A program made the translations under genes and the position numbers. Below the pieces are notes generated by a model that was not told where the DNA came from, made no database searches, and worked only from the letters and a program-made list of their open reading frames with translations. Shown piece by piece: positions 1-45,284 of a DNA stretch of 64,000 bases (position 1 is its first letter; each line of letters starts with the position of its first letter). This DNA is from Riptortus pedestris (taxonomy: Eukaryota > Arthropoda > Insecta > Hemiptera > Alydidae). Where the stretch lies: positions 138,632,001-138,696,000 of the forward strand of contig CM032232.1 in assembly GCA_019009955.1 (NCBI GenBank), read 5' to 3'.

Positions 1-235
1 CCCTGATTTACTACACTTTAATATTATTTTTTATTTATTTATTTACGTCCACTTTTTGCTACTATGGCTAATTGGTTATCTACACCCTTTTCTAGTCAAG
101 GTGGAACTAAGGAATTTCTATAGTGAGCCCATCACCAAATAAATTTCTATTGCACTGGGTGGGAATCGAACCCGCCACTCTAGGTTTACCATGCAAGATT
201 AAGACCAATGCCTTGGCAAATCTGCGCCCCTGAAA
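1..235 (-). repeat. tRNA-derived SINE, minus orientation
   Basis: Read on the minus strand it begins with a tRNA-like head ending in a box B-type GGTTCGATTCC motif, followed by a conserved body containing the words GGCTAGAAAAG, ACCTGTAGATAACC and CCCAATTAG, and a TTAATAAATAA tail. The same body recurs at 1118, 13116, 37316 and 56785. The pol III box B and the A/T-rich tail are typical of tRNA SINEs. Confidence 0.7.
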
Positions 236-1002
236 TTTAATATACTTTAACACAAAAGAGAAAAAATATGATTACCCAGAATATAATGCTAAGTTATCAA
301 TTGAATAGCATATTATAATGAACAAATATTAGTTTTAAAATGACATATAGCTATATAAGAAATTTCAAATTTGAAATTTTATTTATTCATGACAAATAAG
401 AAAAAAAAAGTATTATATTGTTAAAAAAATTGGCAAGGTGTTTAGAGACATTCATACATCCTAGCTTTCCGAACCTCACTTTTGAAACTATTCTTCCTTC
501 ACTTGAGGAAGCTGTTTGCAAGTAACGTCAGCATGCCAATGCTGCAAAGTGGGATTCGGGAGGAAAAGGAGTTGATACTACCAGCTTCCCATTATTGAAA
601 AAACAACCTAAATGGTGCAGCTCTGATTTTGTATTTTCAAGTGGTCAGAAAAATCCAGACATTAGGCAGCAGATTTCAATATGGCAGAAAACTTGACATC
701 ATTTTTTCACAATTTATTTGAAATTACTTTTTTTGTTTGGTTTTAAAACTTTTGTTGCTCAATTCCAAATTTCATGATTTTCAGTACTTATCTTCAAGAA
801 TTTTTTGGAAGTCATTTGCTAATTTCGGCACATTTACGGGGTTCTTTAGAAACCCTGATGCACCAATTATAGTTATTGCTTATTCCAATCTTGTTTTTGT
901 TATAAATAATTACTTAGTATAACAAAAACACTAATGCTAGGAATGAGATTATTATATAAGTCACCAGTCATGCTAAAAAGATGGTCTTATATTCATAAAA
1001 TA

Positions 1003-1093
1003 ACATCCTTAGTTACTCCCACCCTGGCTAGAAAAGGGTGGTAACCTGTAGATAACCCGTCCCAATTAGCCTGAGTGGACGTTAATAAATAAT
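1003..1093 (+). repeat. SINE 3' fragment
   Basis: Only the body and tail of the SINE family are present, from the CCCACCCTGGCTAGAAAAG stretch to TTAATAAATAAT. The tRNA-like head is missing, as expected for a 5'-truncated LINE-mobilised copy. Confidence 0.65.
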
Positions 1094-1117
1094 TGAATTT
1101 TTTATATTTATTAGTAG

Positions 1118-1478
1118 GGGGCTCAGGTTAGCCATTTGAGTTAAGGCATTGGTCTTAATCAATCATAGTAAACCTAGAGTTGTGAGTTTGATTCTCACAC
1201 GGGCAATAGGAATTTATTCAGTTGTTGTAGATCAGATGTTTAGTTAGATGTTTGGAGAGATCATGAGTTGTAGGTTGAGAGATGTTTGAGAAAACATGAT
1301 ATTAATATAAGGTTTGTTGTTAAAAGTAGAAAGTGTCTATTCTATTACAAATAAGTTAATTGTAAACATAATATTAATGACGACCTCAAATAAAATCCTT
1401 AGTCACACCCTGGCTAGAAAAGATAAATAGCCTGTCCCAATAAGCCATTGTAGCAAAAAGTGGATGTTAATAAATAAT
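1118..1478 (+). repeat. SINE copy with internal insertion
   Basis: The tRNA-like head (1118-1215, box B-like GAGTTTGATTC) and the body/tail (about 1396-1478) both belong to the SINE family. About 170 bp of unrelated sequence lies between them. Confidence 0.6.
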
Positions 1479-1864
1479 AATATTTATTAGGATTACATAA
1501 ACTAAATTGAATTCTTATAATAGTTAAATCAAGTAGTAGGGTGAGTTTTAGGGTTGCTTCAAAGAAGACATATGTCACGTGTTTGTTCATAAGAGCTGAT
1601 GCGAAGAGATGTATTGCTATGGGAGTAACTGAGTGAATGGTTTGCTTGAAACATTGCCTAAATAAATAAATGAGGCTCAAAAAACAATCTCTCTGCAGTC
1701 ATAAATTCATCATCAATATTCATCCAACTGCGATATTTTATAAACAAGAGAGTGACTATACAAAGAGGACAATTGTATTATGTATTACTAGATAAAAATG
1801 GAGGGAGTATTTGGTGTTTAAGTTAATTCAATTGTAGTGGCTTTAAAAAATTAAATGACTAATT

Positions 1865-1930
1865 AAATTATTTATTAACTTCCACTTTTAGCAGATTTCC
1901 CTTACGGTGAACCCCCCCCCCCCATCCAAA
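1865..1930 (-). repeat. SINE tail abutting HINE 3' terminus and a poly-C run
   Basis: TTATTTATTAACTTCCACTTT is a reversed SINE tail. It is joined directly to TTTAGCAGATTTCCCTTA, the reversed 3' terminus of the HINE family, followed by roughly 14 consecutive C. Only fragments remain. Confidence 0.45.
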
Positions 1931-2944
1931 GTTCAAACAATGCTGCAATTGAAGCTTGTAAAAAATAAACAAAACAAGCTATTGACAAATCGATGAATTG
2001 AAAGATTTTGATGACTTAATTATCACAGAAATGGATAAAAACACAAAGAAAAAAATTTGAAAAAAAAAACATATTCTAAAGCGGATAGAATGTCATGCAC
2101 ATAAAAACTGAAATTATTACATTTTTATGCATTTGCCTGGGCTAATTCTTTAATAAGACTAATATCTCTTCTAGTTATAGATTCTGTATGAACTTGGAAA
2201 GTTTTGATTATATCAATTAATTGGTTACTCCTCCACAGTGGTTATCTAATTCCAATGAGATACTCTTTCACTCGGATTCAAACTGAAAATTAGCTGCGTG
2301 TTTTCTTCCCCAAGAAAGATAGAATTACATAAAACTACTGCTCAATAAGTTGAATTTTAATGACTTTCTGTCCACCCAAATGTGCTGTATTATAACATTC
2401 ATTAGGGCAAATATGAGTTTGCCAAATCCTGAATTGATATCTTAATTATTTTGTGAAACATTCTAAATAAAATTCTAAGAGTCATCCTGGTACAAATTCA
2501 ATGGTTACTAAATATCGCCCACCCAACACCCAAAAATTCAAGGTTCAATTACATGAATATAAAAAATAAATAAGTAGAGCCAAGTTGAGGTAGCAACACA
2601 TGAGTCATACTATTTCTTATCAACATACTCATTTTTAAAGATATATCAAAAATTTTATAAAGATAAATATTATTTTATTATCAATCAAAATTTTAACAGA
2701 CAAATAACTTTTGAACACCTCAACAATATTCCTATTCGGTATGACAGGCCTATTGTTTATGTTATGCCTTGATATCTTTCCAAACACACCTGGTGCCGTC
2801 TTTGAGTAAACAAACAGTTTCTCCCAAACCATAAAACTGATGGTTTGACTCAGTAGATCTATCTTTTAGATAAGCTCAGGTATATAATTTGTCCATAAAA
2901 TAAAAACCTCTGTCATACAGGAGCAGAATAATTAGTAAGTTTTC

Positions 2945-3030
2945 TGACATGTCTAGAATTTAGGAAACATACTTCAGTTTCATCATTCAAATCATATTAA
3001 TGTCTAGGATCCGATACCATCCCGAAATAA
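2945..3030 (-). repeat. fragment of unnamed repeat (empty-site copy)
   Basis: On the minus strand this matches the sequence around 37275-37302 and 37512-37535, including GGATCCTAGACATTAATATG and the following GATGAA. The copy at 37.3 kb is split by a SINE; this one is not. It therefore serves as an unoccupied reference for that insertion. The family is not recognised. Confidence 0.5.
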
Positions 3031-3858
3031 AAACGACTATCTTGAGATTTTAGTCCCTGTAAAGACAATTAGCAGGCTGGTAAATAAAACCGGAGCCCAG
3101 TAATAATGTTTAGACATCTGTTATGTTGTCACTGAAAGAAAAATAAAAAGCTATGAAAGGGATTGATGTTTAATTAATCTGACAAGGAAATAAAATACGT
3201 TGCCTGACTGTTCAAACGGTTATTAAAATTAAAGTTCCAATTTTTTTTTAAATCCACAGCAACATTTTTGAAAGGTTTTTACTCGTTCTTTCAAATGCCA
3301 TTGGAATTGCTGGGCTGATTTTTGTACTGCTTAGCAATAAAACTTTTAAACTCTGGGGATTTTTTCTGAGGCCAGGGGGTATGCAAAAACACGTGGAGGT
3401 TGAATATAATCACATGATTCTAGTAAACAGTAAATATCATTATTTCTCATTAAAACAACTAAAATATTGATTGTATAGAGGAAAAATGGATTAAACTAAT
3501 GTTTGTTTAACTCCTTCTATAGCTCATTCATCTTAAGGATTTGTTTTTCGTATACTTTTATCAAACAGAAATGTCAAACTTAAAGGGCACATTTCAACAA
3601 TAAACAATGAATCCTTTATAAACATTCCACTCCACCCACCATATTATACATACATACATTAGTCGAACTTCTAGAACGATCTGTTTAAAAAAAAGAAACA
3701 CATTTACTTAATGCAACATATATAACTCTTCTAACATTGACAACAAAATAATCGGAGATACATGTTAACTTTAACTGTTTATTAATTATAATAAAGGTGA
3801 CAGAAATAAAATATTAGTAAAAATATGAAAATTCAAAATGTTTTGCTAGTTTACTTAC

Positions 3859-4000
3859 CAGTCCTTGGTATTTGTAAGAGTCGTAGACACTACGAAGTAA
3901 AAGCCAAAATGGCCAAAGAAATTCAAAACGGAACTCAAGAAGGAAGTCTGCGAGGAGGACAAGTGCCCATAGCATGAAAAACTTCAAGTACACAATGGTA
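3859..4000 (-). CDS. maco-1: macoilin, coding exon 2
   Basis: This 142-nt exon encodes 47 full codons after completing a split Ser codon. It starts after TTTTGTAG (acceptor) and ends at GGACTG before GTAAGT (donor, phase 0). The peptide contains YLKFFMLWALVLLADFLLEF, then RFEFLWPFWLLLRSVYDSYK, a strongly hydrophobic stretch matching the first membrane segments of macoilin (TMEM57 family). Macoilin is an endoplasmic-reticulum multi-pass protein with C-terminal coiled coils; in C. elegans it modulates neuronal excitability. The remaining exons must lie beyond the left edge. Identification rests on my recall of the vertebrate protein, which aligns here almost residue for residue. Confidence 0.9.
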
Positions 4001-4875
4001 CTACAAAACAAACACAAAAGAAAAGAGAATTATTTATAAAACAGTATAAAGTGTCAAATAAGCATAGAATGAAATTTACAGAACCGACCATTGAACAACT
4101 GAAAACAGTTTTCAATTCCAATAGAAACTATAGCACACAGGCTTTCTTTTTATAAAGAATGTTTATGTTTTATTTCATAAAATATAATTAAACTTCCATT
4201 TGACAACACATATAAATGGTAAACAATGGCAGAGCACATAGGACGCCCCAATGGTTTGAAGAAATGTAAGATGAGCTCATTCATGATTAGTGGTGGATAT
4301 GATTCATCAAAGCATTAGGTAATATGATCTGTATTTACACGAAGGCCCGTTCATAGGAGCAAATGAGATGTAGAACTATTATTTCAATGTGAATATGCGT
4401 TATGAAGGAAAGTGTGAGTCAATCATAACTACTCTTGTTAAACCCTTTATAAGGGATGATTTTAGTTAATAAAAGAAATATTTATACAGATATGAAATAA
4501 ACACAGACCACTGGTGCAGGAAAATGCCCCCACTGACAAGAAACCTTCCAAATAACTGTAAGTGTTTAAATATACTGAAAAATAGATCCAGTCCGTCTTA
4601 AACATCTTTCAATAATCAAAATCATACTTTAAAAATACGTTATTCTTAAATAGTAATCAGAGAAGGGAATATATCTCTTAAAGAGATTTATCAGGTTAAA
4701 AAGTGACACTGTGTCTCAATTTCCAGTGCAGCTGAGCGGCTCATGCCAATTGAAAGATTCCAGTCAATGATTTAAGGGTAAATTTCATTAATATAAGGAG
4801 TTACAGGTGATATTTATTCATTTATGCAGTGTATTTTTCACAGATGTAAAAACACATATGGCGACCCCTGCTTAC

Positions 4876-4955
4876 CTCCCGTATATACCATCTGTAATTT
4901 TACTTCGTTTTACTGGCCTTCGTAGTTTGGGGCACTCGCCATTCCTTCTCTTCAT
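4876..4955 (-). CDS. maco-1: macoilin, coding exon 1 (start codon)
   Basis: ATG at 4955-4953 opens a peptide beginning MKRRNGECPKLRRPVKRSKI and continuing TDGIYG, the basic N-terminus of macoilin. The exon ends after GGGAG before GTAAGC. Its two leftover bases (AG) join the T of exon 2 to give Ser, so splice phase agrees. The frame stays open upstream of this ATG, but the family starts at this Met. The gene is divergent from Caf1-55, 640 bp away. Only about 74 residues of a protein usually over 600 long are in the window. Confidence 0.9.
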
Positions 4956-5100
4956 ATTCTCAATGTCTTCAGAGTTTGAAAATCGAATAGACAAGGGAAT
5001 AGAACGAGATAAACACTTCTGTTTATATTAAATATTTCGCCAAACTATCAACTACTTTTGTTGTCATTTATGAATATCACTGCCCGCAAAATTGAATTAC

Positions 5101-5108
5101 TATCGATA
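5101..5108. promoter_or_regulatory. DRE-type element TATCGATA
   Basis: A perfect TATCGATA palindrome lies in the intergenic promoter. In Drosophila this is the core bound by DREF and is enriched in promoters of replication and growth genes. Here it is 146 bp upstream of the macoilin start and 488 bp upstream of the Caf1-55 start. Function is inferred from the motif only. Confidence 0.5.
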
Positions 5109-5386
5109 GATAAGTAATCGAGCTTGAGTCCCGAACAATAATATTTAAAATTTGCAGTGGAATTAGTGAACTTGTGAAACAATCAATAGAACGTTAATTT
5201 TTGACAAATGTGCTTATTGTTAACTATATTTATTGACTAAAACTTCTGTTTAACTCGTCAATGAAGCCATATTGAGCGAATAATTTTTATGTGAAATTTG
5301 GTTAGTTGCTAGTAAAGTTTAAAAAAATAAATCGTTTAAAGCGGCCGTTTCGAATATTTGAACAGTGATATATTTTTCTTGAAGTA

Positions 5387-5395
5387 TTTGGCGGG
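5387..5395 (+). promoter_or_regulatory. E2F-like site TTTGGCGGG
   Basis: TTTGGCGGG matches the common E2F/DP binding core and lies about 200 bp upstream of the Caf1-55 ATG. E2F control would fit a replication-coupled chromatin assembly gene. One short motif is weak evidence by itself. Confidence 0.4.
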
Positions 5396-5595
5396 GTGAT
5401 TCTATAAGCCGGGATCAGAGGCTTGAGTGTTTTACTCTTTTACCGCCATTACCGGGTGAAGCTGTTGCACCGACTCGGTTTAAGCCAATCCCTCCAAAAC
5501 CCTTCCAAGATAAACCCTAGTGGGTCCTTTTCCTCAAGTTGTTAATCAAAGCAGTAACCATTGACCTCTCAGGGAGACCGAGTCATTCCCGTAAT

Positions 5596-39822
<34,227 letters not shown>

Positions 39823-40238
39823 ATCTATTTCTTATTGAGTTTCTTCTCGTATATATTTTTTTTTAAATTCCACCCTCCCGTGGTTGTAAAAATTCTCTCC
39901 TTAGAATACTTGTTTTTACTATTTGTAAAGTCTAATTTTTGATCGTGACTGATCGGAGACTGGTGTTTTATGAATTTTAGAAATCGTATATATATTTTCA
40001 TACAATATTTGGGTAACTTTTAATTAAAAACTGTGGTCATTAATTTATTGAAACTTTATTTTTCTTTTTTCTGTTTTTATGTTCCTTTTTAAACTGATCT
40101 TTTTCTATTTTTACTTATTATTGTTTAGTTGAGAGGTAAATTGTTAAAAATAATGTTTCAAGTACTGCTGCTAGTATTATTGTTAATATTATTTTTTGTA
40201 GTATTTGATGTGATTAAACTTGTACCTTTAATAATAAA
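39823..40238 (+). other. Caf1-55 3' UTR and poly(A) signal
   Basis: AT-rich region after the second stop codon, with AATAAA at 40233-40238 as the first well-placed poly(A) signal about 410 bp downstream, followed by a T-rich stretch. Cleavage is expected shortly after. Confidence 0.55.
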
Positions 40239-40259
40239 GTAATGTTAATAATTTTTTTT

Positions 40260-41293
40260 TTTAATTTGTTTAGTCGAATTATTCCTTACCCTTTTACTTT
40301 GTATTGCTTCATCCCATTTTCCTCTTTGAAATTTTACACAAACCAATTAGCATAAATTATTATTATTACTATTACCCGCTTTGGTTATTAACTAATTCTT
40401 CTGACTTACAATTATATTTCGACAGAAGCAAAGACAGGCCTTGTAGGATGAACATTGTTGTGTTCTGTAAAAACAAATTGACGGACTTCGAAACAAAATG
40501 TACAAACCATCAGGCTAAAACACTAAACTACAAGGACTAGAATACATAAAACATCACAATATGACACCAGTATGCATTAAATTGGACAGTTAAATTACCA
40601 TTCAAAAGCTCATTAAGACAAACATTCACGACCCTTTAGTTAAACATTTTTGACAGCTACTCAATGACCATCTTTCGGAGCAAATAACAGTATTGTTCTC
40701 TTGGATTAAGGCACGTGCTGGGCTCTATGAAAATGAATATTGAATGAAAATGGTAGCTGCAATAGACGAAAATATACCCATACATTACAATACAATTTTC
40801 AACTGAAGTGAAGAATATATTACATACTGAAACAATTAAATGTTGTCAAGAACGATGGGACAGAACATACAAAGGCTTATATTTAAAACGCTTTATTCCA
40901 TAAATTGAGGATTATTTAAACTGTATAAACACAACTGACTAAGTACCATACTACACAAATCCTCACAGAGCACGGAACTATAAAAATGTACTTACTCAGA
41001 TTTAAAATACATTGTTATGAATACTAGCACATGTTCCTGTGATGGAACGGACTGTTGAACAATTGCTCACTACAATCCTACTTTGACTAACATTACAACT
41101 TACAATTTTAAACAGAGGCAGGGAATGGCCAACAGACTAAAACATCTAACTCAAAAAATACACCTCATTACTCAGGGCACATTCTACCAACGATACACAC
41201 AATAAATAGAGTAATGGATTAATGAATGGTTAATAGCTGGGTAATTCCAGGGATTTTCTTTTCTTTTATTTATTTTTTTTTCTTAAGCTAATT

Positions 41294-41341
<48 letters not shown>

Positions 41342-41470
41342 CATTAATTTTATAGACAGAACACTGTTACCAAATTTATGTTATAAACTCTGTTAGGCAT
41401 ATAAAGGAAATATAGCGCTCTCTGCATGGATAGTGCACAAAGGAAAAATGGGAGGAAAAAGAAAAGAATC
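40260..41470. other. intergenic, nothing recognised
   Basis: No coding sequence or known repeat, apart from a (TA)n(TG)n tract at 41307-41342. Parts read like an AT-rich 3' UTR but no gene can be attached to it. Confidence 0.5.
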
Positions 41471-41471
41471 G

Positions 41472-42168
41472 AGTTATTGAGTTTGTACTCATGTTGTGAT
41501 TTTCGAAAGATTTGGGGATGAACGGAAATGAGGTCCGTTCAAAATTATACTCATACACATATTCATGCCTGTTAATGTTCTGTGAGTGGTAGAATTCCGA
41601 AAATTCAGAGTATCACTTGTTATTATTCTTTTGAACAAAAAATGTAAAATAATCTTATTTCAAATGTAATTTACTATAAATGTTAATATATCCAGTTTTC
41701 TCCATTTTGAATATTAACCAAGATATTTGCATTTTTTGCTTTCAGTAAACTCCCATATTAACAATAAACTGTTATAATGAACCACTTTCAAAGTTAAAAT
41801 ACCAAATATTTTTTCTTTGAACTTTTATTGTTTGTGATAAATACAAATACGTTGTAGATTTTATGCTTATATCGAAAATGTTTATTTAAACTATACGGTA
41901 CTTCATATTTAACCATTTCATTTAACACCAAAGTTCATAGTCTTAGTCTTGCTAAACTCATGATGCTCTACAATTTTTCTACACATTTTTTGTTGCTCAA
42001 ATATTGTATGATTCCTCATACTTTCTTTCAGCCAACAATTAAAAAAAAAAATACTTCTTCTCATTGGATTTTTACTTAAAAATAGAAAATATATTGTGAG
42101 AATAAATCAATTGTGTCTCATCCAGCACGTGGGAAGTCGGTTCAGTTTATGCGCCCCCTGTGACGGAC
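41472..42168 (-). mobile_element. HINE-type repeat, diverged
   Basis: Reversed copy: TTGAGTTTGTACTCATG, GAGGTCCGTTCAAAATTATA at the left and CACGTGGGAAGTCGG, CCCCCTGTGACGGAC at the right. The TA tract has decayed to ATACTCATACACATATTC. Confidence 0.65.
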
Positions 42169-42614
42169 TATGTCTTTGTAGGGGAGGGGTGTGATATGGC
42201 GTAGTTCTCAAAAAAAAAAAAAATTATTGTCACTACCACCCTTTATATAATATGTCTTAAAGTTGTGTTATAAAAATTAGTAATTTGCAATTTTTCATTG
42301 GGGGAATTTAAATTATGTGTAACTTGTGGTTCATTCCGTCCTCGAAAAATTATAAATATGTACTCCCTTAATTGAATAATTCTCAGTACTGAAGAATAAC
42401 TTCTGTGATGTTGTATAAAAACAATCAAATTTATAACATTTTCCTAATTTGTATATTTTACAATATGATATTTATTAAATTACAGTCAATAAGGGAAGCC
42501 TCATTTGTGTGTGTGAGAGAATCTTATCATACTCCCTTTGAAGACTCACTAGAGGCTAAAGTTTGGAATATCTATTAACAAACACACGTTCCTGCTATAT
42601 GAATAGAATTTTGC

Positions 42615-43165
42615 ATCCTAGAAGGTGCGCTAGATCAGTCTAAACTCTAGGTAAATGCACATAAAACAACAGATTTGGTAGTAGAGAAGGAACAAAGCCA
42701 AAGAAAAATATTAAAATTGAAACATTAGTCTGGAAAAAGTGAAGGAGTTTTGTTACCTTGGGAGCATCATCACTGAATACAGAGTTAAAAGAACTGAGGC
42801 TGTAAGAAGAATAACATTTGCTAAACAAGCCTTCCAAAGCAAAAGGAGTGTTTTAAACAATAAACAAGGATACAAAAAGTGTTTGGGTAAGTCCTTTGTT
42901 TTGTGTGTTCTGTTTTACAGGGGCGACAGCTGGACTCTTCACAAAAGGGAAAATAACAGAGTGGGAGCAATGGAAATGTGGTTTTGGCGCAGAATCACCA
43001 GAACAATTTGGACTCAAACCATACGTGTAAGTTCTAAATGAGGTAAGCAAAAGTCTTATCAAAGCCACGGAAACAGGAGGGTAAAACTTCTTTGGATAAG
43101 GAGCAATGATAGTAATATGAAAAGAGCAGCTTCTGAAACTACCCCATGGTTGGAACTACAAGGCA
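42615..43165 (+). pseudogene. non-LTR retrotransposon tail (LINE family A)
   Basis: MKEFCYLGSIITEYRVKRTE, then AKQAFQSKRSVLNNKQGYKK and GKSFVLCVLFYRGDSWTLHK before a stop; an AMEMWFWRRITRT motif is in frame. Same family as 15595 and 26120; truncated and frameshifted. Confidence 0.75.
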
Positions 43166-43314
43166 TAGGCATTATGATGTTCCAGTTATTAGGGTGTAGA
43201 TAGGCTTAGTGATGTGAATTTCATAACAGAAATCTATTTGATGAATCATAGGATTCTTTTCCATTGATGCCAGGATTGGTACCAAGCATTCAATTCTTTT
43301 GGCAGGTTTCCTTT

Positions 43315-43866
43315 AATCCTGATAATGCTCTAGCGTTCGCAATTTCTGTTTTATCATTACCAAATTTAATATTTGTGCAAAACTAAAGACACTTCATTAA
43401 TGGCTGGGAGAGAGGGGGGGGTCTAAAATTCCATATTATGAGTCGGATCAAAATATTGTATAGAATCAATCTTATCAAAAATTTAATTGTCTAGAAATGT
43501 TTTTATATACATTTTTCACTATCTTAAATCTCAACCGAGAGATTTGTATTTTTAAGTTTTCGGGGTTTAATTAACCCTTCTCCTACTCATGCCATATTAA
43601 CAATAAGCTGTTATAGCATGAAACACTTTATTCGAGGCATAAATACCAAATATTATTTTCATTGGACTTTTACTTTGTGAGATACATGGAAATATGTAGT
43701 GTGATTAAGATTTAGTAGTCTTCACTTGAAAATGTTTATCTGATTTATACAATGCTTATTATTTAACAGTTTCATTCAACATTAATGGCTGAAATCTTAC
43801 CACGAATAAGGGATTATTCAAAATATCTTGTACTGTGTCATACCAGCCTGTGGGAAATCTGCTTAA

Positions 43867-43941
<75 letters not shown>

Positions 43942-44016
43942 TTTGACAGGATCATTGGACATTTGAAGAAAATTGTAACATGAATACAACCTGCCTTAAG
44001 GGAAATCTGCTAAAAT
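43315..44016 (-). mobile_element. HINE-type rearranged copy
   Basis: 43315-43868 is a reversed 5' half (CTAGCGTTCGCAATTTCTG to GTGGGAAATCTGCTTA). A (TG)n(TA)n tract follows (43868-43937). Then comes a 3' end in the forward direction (TTTTGACAGGATCATTGGAC, GCCTTAAGGGAAATCTGCTA). The two halves point in opposite directions. Confidence 0.6.
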
Positions 44017-44509
44017 TACATAACAAAATATTTTCTTGCTTTTCATTAGAAAGTGTATCAGTATATCTCAGTCAAAATGCATCAGATCAAAGTATGTCTT
44101 AGAATATTGTAATTTACTTGTATTCTTTTCGTGATAAAAAATAAAAAACGTTAACGACTTGATCTTTCGTTTTGCATAAAAATTTATTTATTTATTTGGA
44201 GCAATGCCACAAGGCAATATTGCTCAAAAAATAAAAATGGTCAATAACAAAAAACATTAACGAAGATATAAAAAAAAAAAAAAAAATTAAAGCACTAACA
44301 ACAACTATTCCAAAAAAATAAATAAATAAATAACTATAATAAATACTAAAATGTACAAGGATAAATATTGAAAAATGACTTTAGGGGGGAAAGTAGAACT
44401 AAGAACAAAAAAGTGCTAAAGTATAATTGACTACACAATAAAAAAGTAGGAAGGTAAAAAAAAAATAGGAAAATATAACCTTAATAAATAAGATACATAA
44501 ATAGTTGAT
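44017..44509. other. AT-rich spacer, nothing recognised
   Basis: Poly-A and (AAAT)n-like runs only; no coding sequence or family seen. Confidence 0.5.
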
Positions 44510-45154
44510 TGGGACAGTTTTTGTTTTATCGTTACCAAACTCGATATATAAAACTAAAAATCCAACTCCATGCAAAACTAAAAATCAAGTTCGTTAACGG
44601 CTAAAATCAGACCAGGGGAGGTTCGTTAGAGGGGGAGAATTTTGAAAATTCGAAATATTTCCGTAAGTATGCGTCGGGTCAAAAATTTGTATAGAATCAA
44701 TCTTATTATAAATTTAATTTCCTATAAATGTTGTTATGTACATATTTTCTCTAATATGAATATTAAACAAGATATTTGGATTTTTTAGTTTTCAGCCTTT
44801 AGTAAACCCCCACACCTATTAATGTCATAATAACAATATGATATTAATAACATGAACCCTTTTATTCTAATCTTAAAGACCAAATATTGTTTTCTTGTGA
44901 CCTTTATTGTGCGAGATACATTCAAATCCGTTGTGATGTCATCATTTAAGGCTTGCCTCCGAAATATTCATTTTATCTACACTATATGTACTCCATGTTT
45001 AACCGTTTTAGTCAACACTAAATCTCATATTTGTTATTGGTAGAAATCGGACAAGGAATAGAAGGGATTCTAAATATTTGGGTTATGATGAGTCGGATCG
45101 AAAAATGCTATAGAACCTAAATATTGGTGCTCTACAATAGTTGCTCTATGCATT
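44510..45154 (-). mobile_element. HINE-type repeat, long-form 5' part
   Basis: Reversed internal blocks TTTTATCGTTACCAAACTCG, GTTCGTTAACGGCTAAAATC and the long-form extension TCTAATCTTAAAGACCAAAT, CATTCAAATCCGTTGTGATG. The extension recurs at 48400-48740 on the far side of the composite element. Confidence 0.6.
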
Positions 45155-45284
45155 TTAGCAGATTTTCCTCAAGGGAAATCAGCTATTGAGGTCGTACTCA
45201 TGACGCGATTTTCGAAATCTTTCTTCAAATGCACATCGATCCTACCTAGGAGATAACGAAAATGAGGTCCTTTCAAAACTGTAT

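Larger units (their letters stand above)
1..3858 (-). other. macoilin intron downstream of coding exon 2 (runs off window)
   Basis: No further macoilin exon was found to the left of coding exon 2, so this stretch is read as intron on the minus strand. It holds several SINE copies (1-235, 1003-1093, 1118-1478), a SINE tail joined to a HINE terminus next to a run of about 14 C (around 1870-1925), and a fragment of an unnamed repeat at 2945-3030. The rest is AT-rich sequence in which I see nothing specific. The open frames here are short and resemble no protein I know. Confidence 0.6.
4956..5595. promoter_or_regulatory. presumed bidirectional promoter, macoilin / Caf1-55
   Basis: The 640 bp between the two divergent start codons must hold both 5' UTRs and both promoters unless there are non-coding first exons. 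The right part (about 5340-5530) is noticeably richer in GC and CpG than its surroundings. It contains a DRE-type element and an E2F-like site (listed separately). No clear TATA box is positioned for either gene, consistent with a housekeeping promoter. Transcription starts cannot be placed from sequence alone. Confidence 0.6.

Noticed and set aside
1118..1215. Functional tRNA gene
   Set aside because: Only box A/B similarity; the sequence does not fold into a full cloverleaf and is followed by the SINE body.
40304..40540. Possible downstream exon after Caf1-55
   Set aside because: Starts upstream of a plausible UTR-like region but has no conserved peptide and no splice support.
43759..43989. 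Possible CRISPR-like or satellite array
   Set aside because: The repeats are simple (TG)n(TA)n inside a rearranged HINE; no spacers.
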